Below, piece after piece: positions 61,900 to 64,000 of a stretch of DNA of 64,000 nucleotides. The position numbers were made by a program, and so were the translations under genes. Source of the DNA: Microcoleus sp. FACHB-831. Its GTDB lineage: Bacteria > Cyanobacteriota > Cyanobacteriia > Cyanobacteriales > FACHB-T130. The stretch lies in assembly GCF_014695585.1 (NCBI RefSeq), contig NZ_JACJON010000028.1, positions 1 through 64,000 on the forward strand, read 5' to 3'. Under the pieces are notes generated by a model, which ran no database searches, was not told the origin of the DNA, and was given only the letters and a program-made list of their open reading frames with translations. Positions within the stretch are counted from its first letter, which is position 1; each line of letters begins with the position of its first letter.

Positions 61900-62769
61900 C
61901 TAGCGAGTAAAAGCCAACCGCAAAATTGAAAGCAAGAAAATTGCTAAAAATAGCACCATCCCAATTGTGCAAGCGTAGCTGATCTCTAAATTTTTGAAAG
62001 CTTGTTCGTATAAGTAATAAACAAGGGTAGTAGAACTGTGGGGTTGCGGCCCTCCTTGGGTCATTATGTAAATTTCTTCAAAGACTTTGGTCGCAGAAAT
62101 TGCAGAAATTACCGTCACTAGCACTAGATAAGGTAGCATCAACGGTACTGTTATATCCCAGTGCTTGCTTACACCATCAGAGCCATCTATTGCGGCGGCT
62201 TCATAAATGTCAGCAGGGATAGATTGCAACCCAGCTAAGTAAATAACCATGTAATATCCCAGTCCTTTCCACACCGTCACCGCCATGACGCTAAATAGCG
62301 CCCAGTTTGGATGTGTAAGCCAGAGGATGCCAGTCTTGAAACCTAGTTGATTTAGTAGTTGATTTAGCAGACCGTTTTCTGCGTATATCCATTTCCAAGC
62401 AATACCAGCAACTACAATTGATATCACTACAGGTGTATAAAAAGCCGCCCGCAACCAGCGAATACCGCGTAGTTTTTTGTTCGCCAAAATAGCTAGTGCT
62501 AGAGGCGCGATAACTAAAATCGGCACTACGACAATAAGATACAGCAGGGTGTTCCAGAGCGCCTGTCGGAATACTCGATCTCCCCACAAACGTTGGAAGT
62601 TAGCAAAACCGATCCATTGCGGCGAACCGAGCAAATCGTAATTTGTAAAGGATAAATAGAAGGCTTGTAGAGCTGGCCAAAAGACAGTTAGCCCCAATAG
62701 GAATAGAGCTGGGAGCAAAAATAAGTACGGGGTTAGTCTCTGGGTAAGAGCATTTATATTTTTGGGCAT
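61900..62769 (-). CDS. Sugar ABC transporter permease (MalF/UgpA-like)
   Basis: A 289-residue inner-membrane permease of a carbohydrate ABC importer, with six helices. The EAA loop that contacts the ATPase is visible as EAAAIDGSDGVSKHWDITVP (about 188-207), and QGGPQPHSST marks the MalF/UgpA/ThuF group. Its partner permease, binding protein and ATPase are not in the window, so the importer is scattered or the rest lies elsewhere. The start is ATG 62769. It is convergent with the TamB-like gene. Confidence 0.9.
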   Translation of the reverse strand: MPKNINALTQRLTPYLFLLPALFLLGLTVFWPALQAFYLSFTNYDLLGSPQWIGFANFQRLWGDRVFRQALWNTLLYLIVVVPILVIAPLALAILANKKLRGIRWLRAAFYTPVVISIVVAGIAWKWIYAENGLLNQLLNQLGFKTGILWLTHPNWALFSVMAVTVWKGLGYYMVIYLAGLQSIPADIYEAAAIDGSDGVSKHWDITVPLMLPYLVLVTVISAISATKVFEEIYIMTQGGPQPHSSTTLVYYLYEQAFKNLEISYACTIGMVLFLAIFLLSILRLAFTR

Positions 62770-63029
62770 CTAACTGGACATGGTGAAAAGAATACAATAG
62801 CGATCGCCAATAATGTACGTTTGTAGCTTAAACTGAAGCCGCCTTTTGTCAGCGATTTTTGGCTATCGCTCATTAATATCAGAGTGTAGTCGCTTACACT
62901 GTTTACTACTCCTTACCGTAGTTTAATTTTCCAAAGGGTACATCGGTGTTTTGCGGCATCAGACGCAGCTCATTTACAAATCTGCATCATTTTTGTTGAC
63001 TTTTTCGCGATCGCTCGCAAAAATCTGTC

Positions 63030-63060
63030 GAGAGTGATGCGGTTAAAACCAATCGCTCTC
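63030..63060. repeat. Inverted repeat upstream of the sensor gene
   Basis: GAGAGTGAT and ATCGCTCTC form a 9-bp stem with one G-T pair, continued by GGTT and AACC around an AA loop. It could be an operator or a terminator. It lies about 150 bases before the sensor start. Confidence 0.5.
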
Positions 63061-63072
63061 ACAGTAAATATA

Positions 63073-63094
63073 TTTCAATCCCTAATAGGGATTA
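63073..63094. CRISPR. Single CRISPR-repeat-like sequence (no array)
   Basis: TTTCAATCCCTAATAGGGAT continues with TA. It includes the palindrome AATCCC-TAATA-GGGATT (63077-63093). The form TTTCAATCCC-AATAGGGATT is the core of a common cyanobacterial CRISPR repeat. Only one copy is present, with no spacers and no cas genes, so this is at most an orphan or relic repeat, or a look-alike. Confidence 0.35.
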
Positions 63095-63207
63095 ACACAA
63101 AACGAGCCGCTTACGAACAACTTTTGCTCCAGCATCGGTAGTAGGTAAATTATACCCCTAGAGCAATTCAATCGTTGTATTTTATCCTCACGAGAATCCC
63201 TATAACG

Positions 63208-64000
63208 GTGTTTACAACGAGCTTTGACATCACCAACGTGCCTTGTCTGACTTCGGAGATATCGCGCGAGAGCCAACGTACCCTCGCGACGCTGATGCAA
63301 AACATTCCTGGCATGGCCTACCGCTGTCGCAACGACCGCGCTCGGACGCTAGAGTTCGTTAGCGAGGGCTGCTATAACTTGACCGCATACCACCCACACG
63401 AACTAATTGGTAAGGATAAGGTGTCCTACACAGAAATCATACATCCGCAAGATAGAGAGTTGGTGTGGAAAGAACTGCAAGCAGCTTGCTTCGCAGGGCA
63501 GAACTTCCAATTGGCATACCGCATTACCACAGCCGATCTCGAAGAAAAATGGGTTTGGGAGCAGGGTCGTGGTGTATTCTCAGATGAGGGAGAATTGCTG
63601 GCTCTAGAAGGCTTGATCGTAGACATTACCAGTCGCAAACGGGCTGAAGAAGAAATTAAACTCTTACAAACGCTTACCCAGGCGATCGCTGACGCTGAAG
63701 ATTTTAACGAATCGCTGGGAGTAGCTATACGCAAAGTGTGCGAGACGACAGGCTGGGATTTTGGCGAAGCTTGGATTCCCCACCCAAGCGGTACCGTTTT
63801 AGAATCCACCCCGGCTTGGTACAGCAGCACACAGGCTCTAGAAACATTCCGACGGCAATCAGTTTCGCTTACTTTTGCACCCAACGTTGGACTGCCAGGG
63901 AAAGTGTGGTCATCCCAACAGCCACAATGGATTCCAGATGTTTCCGTTGCAACTAAAGCTTCTTTTTTTCGCTGTGAGATAGCTAAAGATTGCGGACTCA
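63208..64000 (+). CDS. PAS/GAF domain sensor protein, N-terminal part (runs off the window)
   Basis: An open frame from GTG 63208 to the window end gives 264 residues. A PAS domain (about 22-150) begins TLATLMQNIPGMAYRCRND and includes LEFVSEGCYNLTAYHP, IHPQDRELVW and a C-terminal PAC part (GLIVDITSRKRAEEEIK). A GAF domain follows (about 155-264, TLTQAIADAEDFNESLGVAI, TGWDFGEAWIP, GLPGKVW). This is the input half of a cyanobacterial histidine kinase or diguanylate cyclase; the output domain lies outside. The GAF domain shows no clear bilin Cys in the visible part. The start could also be TTG 63175. Confidence 0.88.
   Translation, partial: MFTTSFDITNVPCLTSEISRESQRTLATLMQNIPGMAYRCRNDRARTLEFVSEGCYNLTAYHPHELIGKDKVSYTEIIHPQDRELVWKELQAACFAGQNFQLAYRITTADLEEKWVWEQGRGVFSDEGELLALEGLIVDITSRKRAEEEIKLLQTLTQAIADAEDFNESLGVAIRKVCETTGWDFGEAWIPHPSGTVLESTPAWYSSTQALETFRRQSVSLTFAPNVGLPGKVWSSQQPQWIPDVSVATKASFFRCEIAKDCGL

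Larger units (their letters stand above)
62770..63207. other. 438-base divergent intergenic region
   Basis: The gap between the permease (minus) and the sensor gene (plus) holds two HIP1-related sites, an inverted repeat at 63030-63060 and a CRISPR-repeat-like sequence at 63073-63094. No gene or tRNA was recognised. Promoters for both flanking genes must lie here. Confidence 0.5.

Noticed and set aside
63061-63207. A CRISPR array upstream of the sensor gene
   Set aside because: Only one repeat-like sequence is present. No second copy, spacer periodicity or cas gene was seen, so an array is not supported; the single copy is listed with low confidence.

Overview
The window is chromosomal DNA from a cyanobacterium, probably a larger-genome filamentous or colonial type. 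This rests on the many HIP1 octamers (GCGATCGC), a short reading frame resembling the cytochrome b6f subunit PetL, a SufR-controlled sufBCDS locus, a TPR-CHAT protein, an SLH-domain envelope protein, a Uma2-type nuclease and several short hairpin repeats typical of cyanobacterial genomes. No rRNA, tRNA, integrase or complete insertion sequence was recognised.

Layout. 0-3 kb: tail of an unidentified gene, a petL-like gene, aroB, and era convergent with aroB. 3-10.6 kb: unlinked single genes (TPR-CHAT protein, aspartoacylase-like carboxypeptidase, histidine phosphatase, papain-like protease, pentapeptide-repeat protein). 10.6-17.8 kb: Fe-S assembly. sufR, with a small translationally coupled gene, diverges from sufB-sufC-sufD-sufS. 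Two exact CAAC-N6-GTTG operators lie between them. The 3' end of sufS is duplicated as a pseudogene beyond a Uma2 gene. 17.8-21.2 kb: orphan ParA-type ATPase, secreted SMP-30/gluconolactonase-like protein, degenerate FmdB-like protein and TspO.

21.3-53.9 kb is a large surface-polysaccharide locus. A tightly packed minus-strand unit (39.6 to 21.3 kb) encodes, in transcription order, an SLH protein, a small secreted protein, a MurJ/Wzx-type flippase, an FkbM methyltransferase, alternating methyltransferases and family-4 glycosyltransferases, a Wzy-like polymerase, an AsnB-type amidotransferase, more methyltransferases, a nucleotide-sugar dehydrogenase and a last glycosyltransferase. Divergently transcribed are a Wza-like SLBB export protein with about six SLBB units and a Wzc-like BY-kinase. 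Together these form a Wzx/Wzy-type export system for a probably methylated, uronic-acid-containing glycan. Next come a divergent pair of DUF2079 membrane proteins, a GT2 glycosyltransferase, a multi-TM protein and a polysaccharide deacetylase. A decayed second nucleotide-sugar dehydrogenase lies just upstream of an intact uronate-type epimerase.

54-64 kb: a 2,534-residue TamB-like protein with about ten internal repeats of some 70 residues, a lone sugar ABC permease, a 438-base gap with one CRISPR-repeat-like sequence, and the start of a PAS/GAF sensor protein that runs off the window. Everything here was read by eye; family assignments come from motif recognition and not from a database search.
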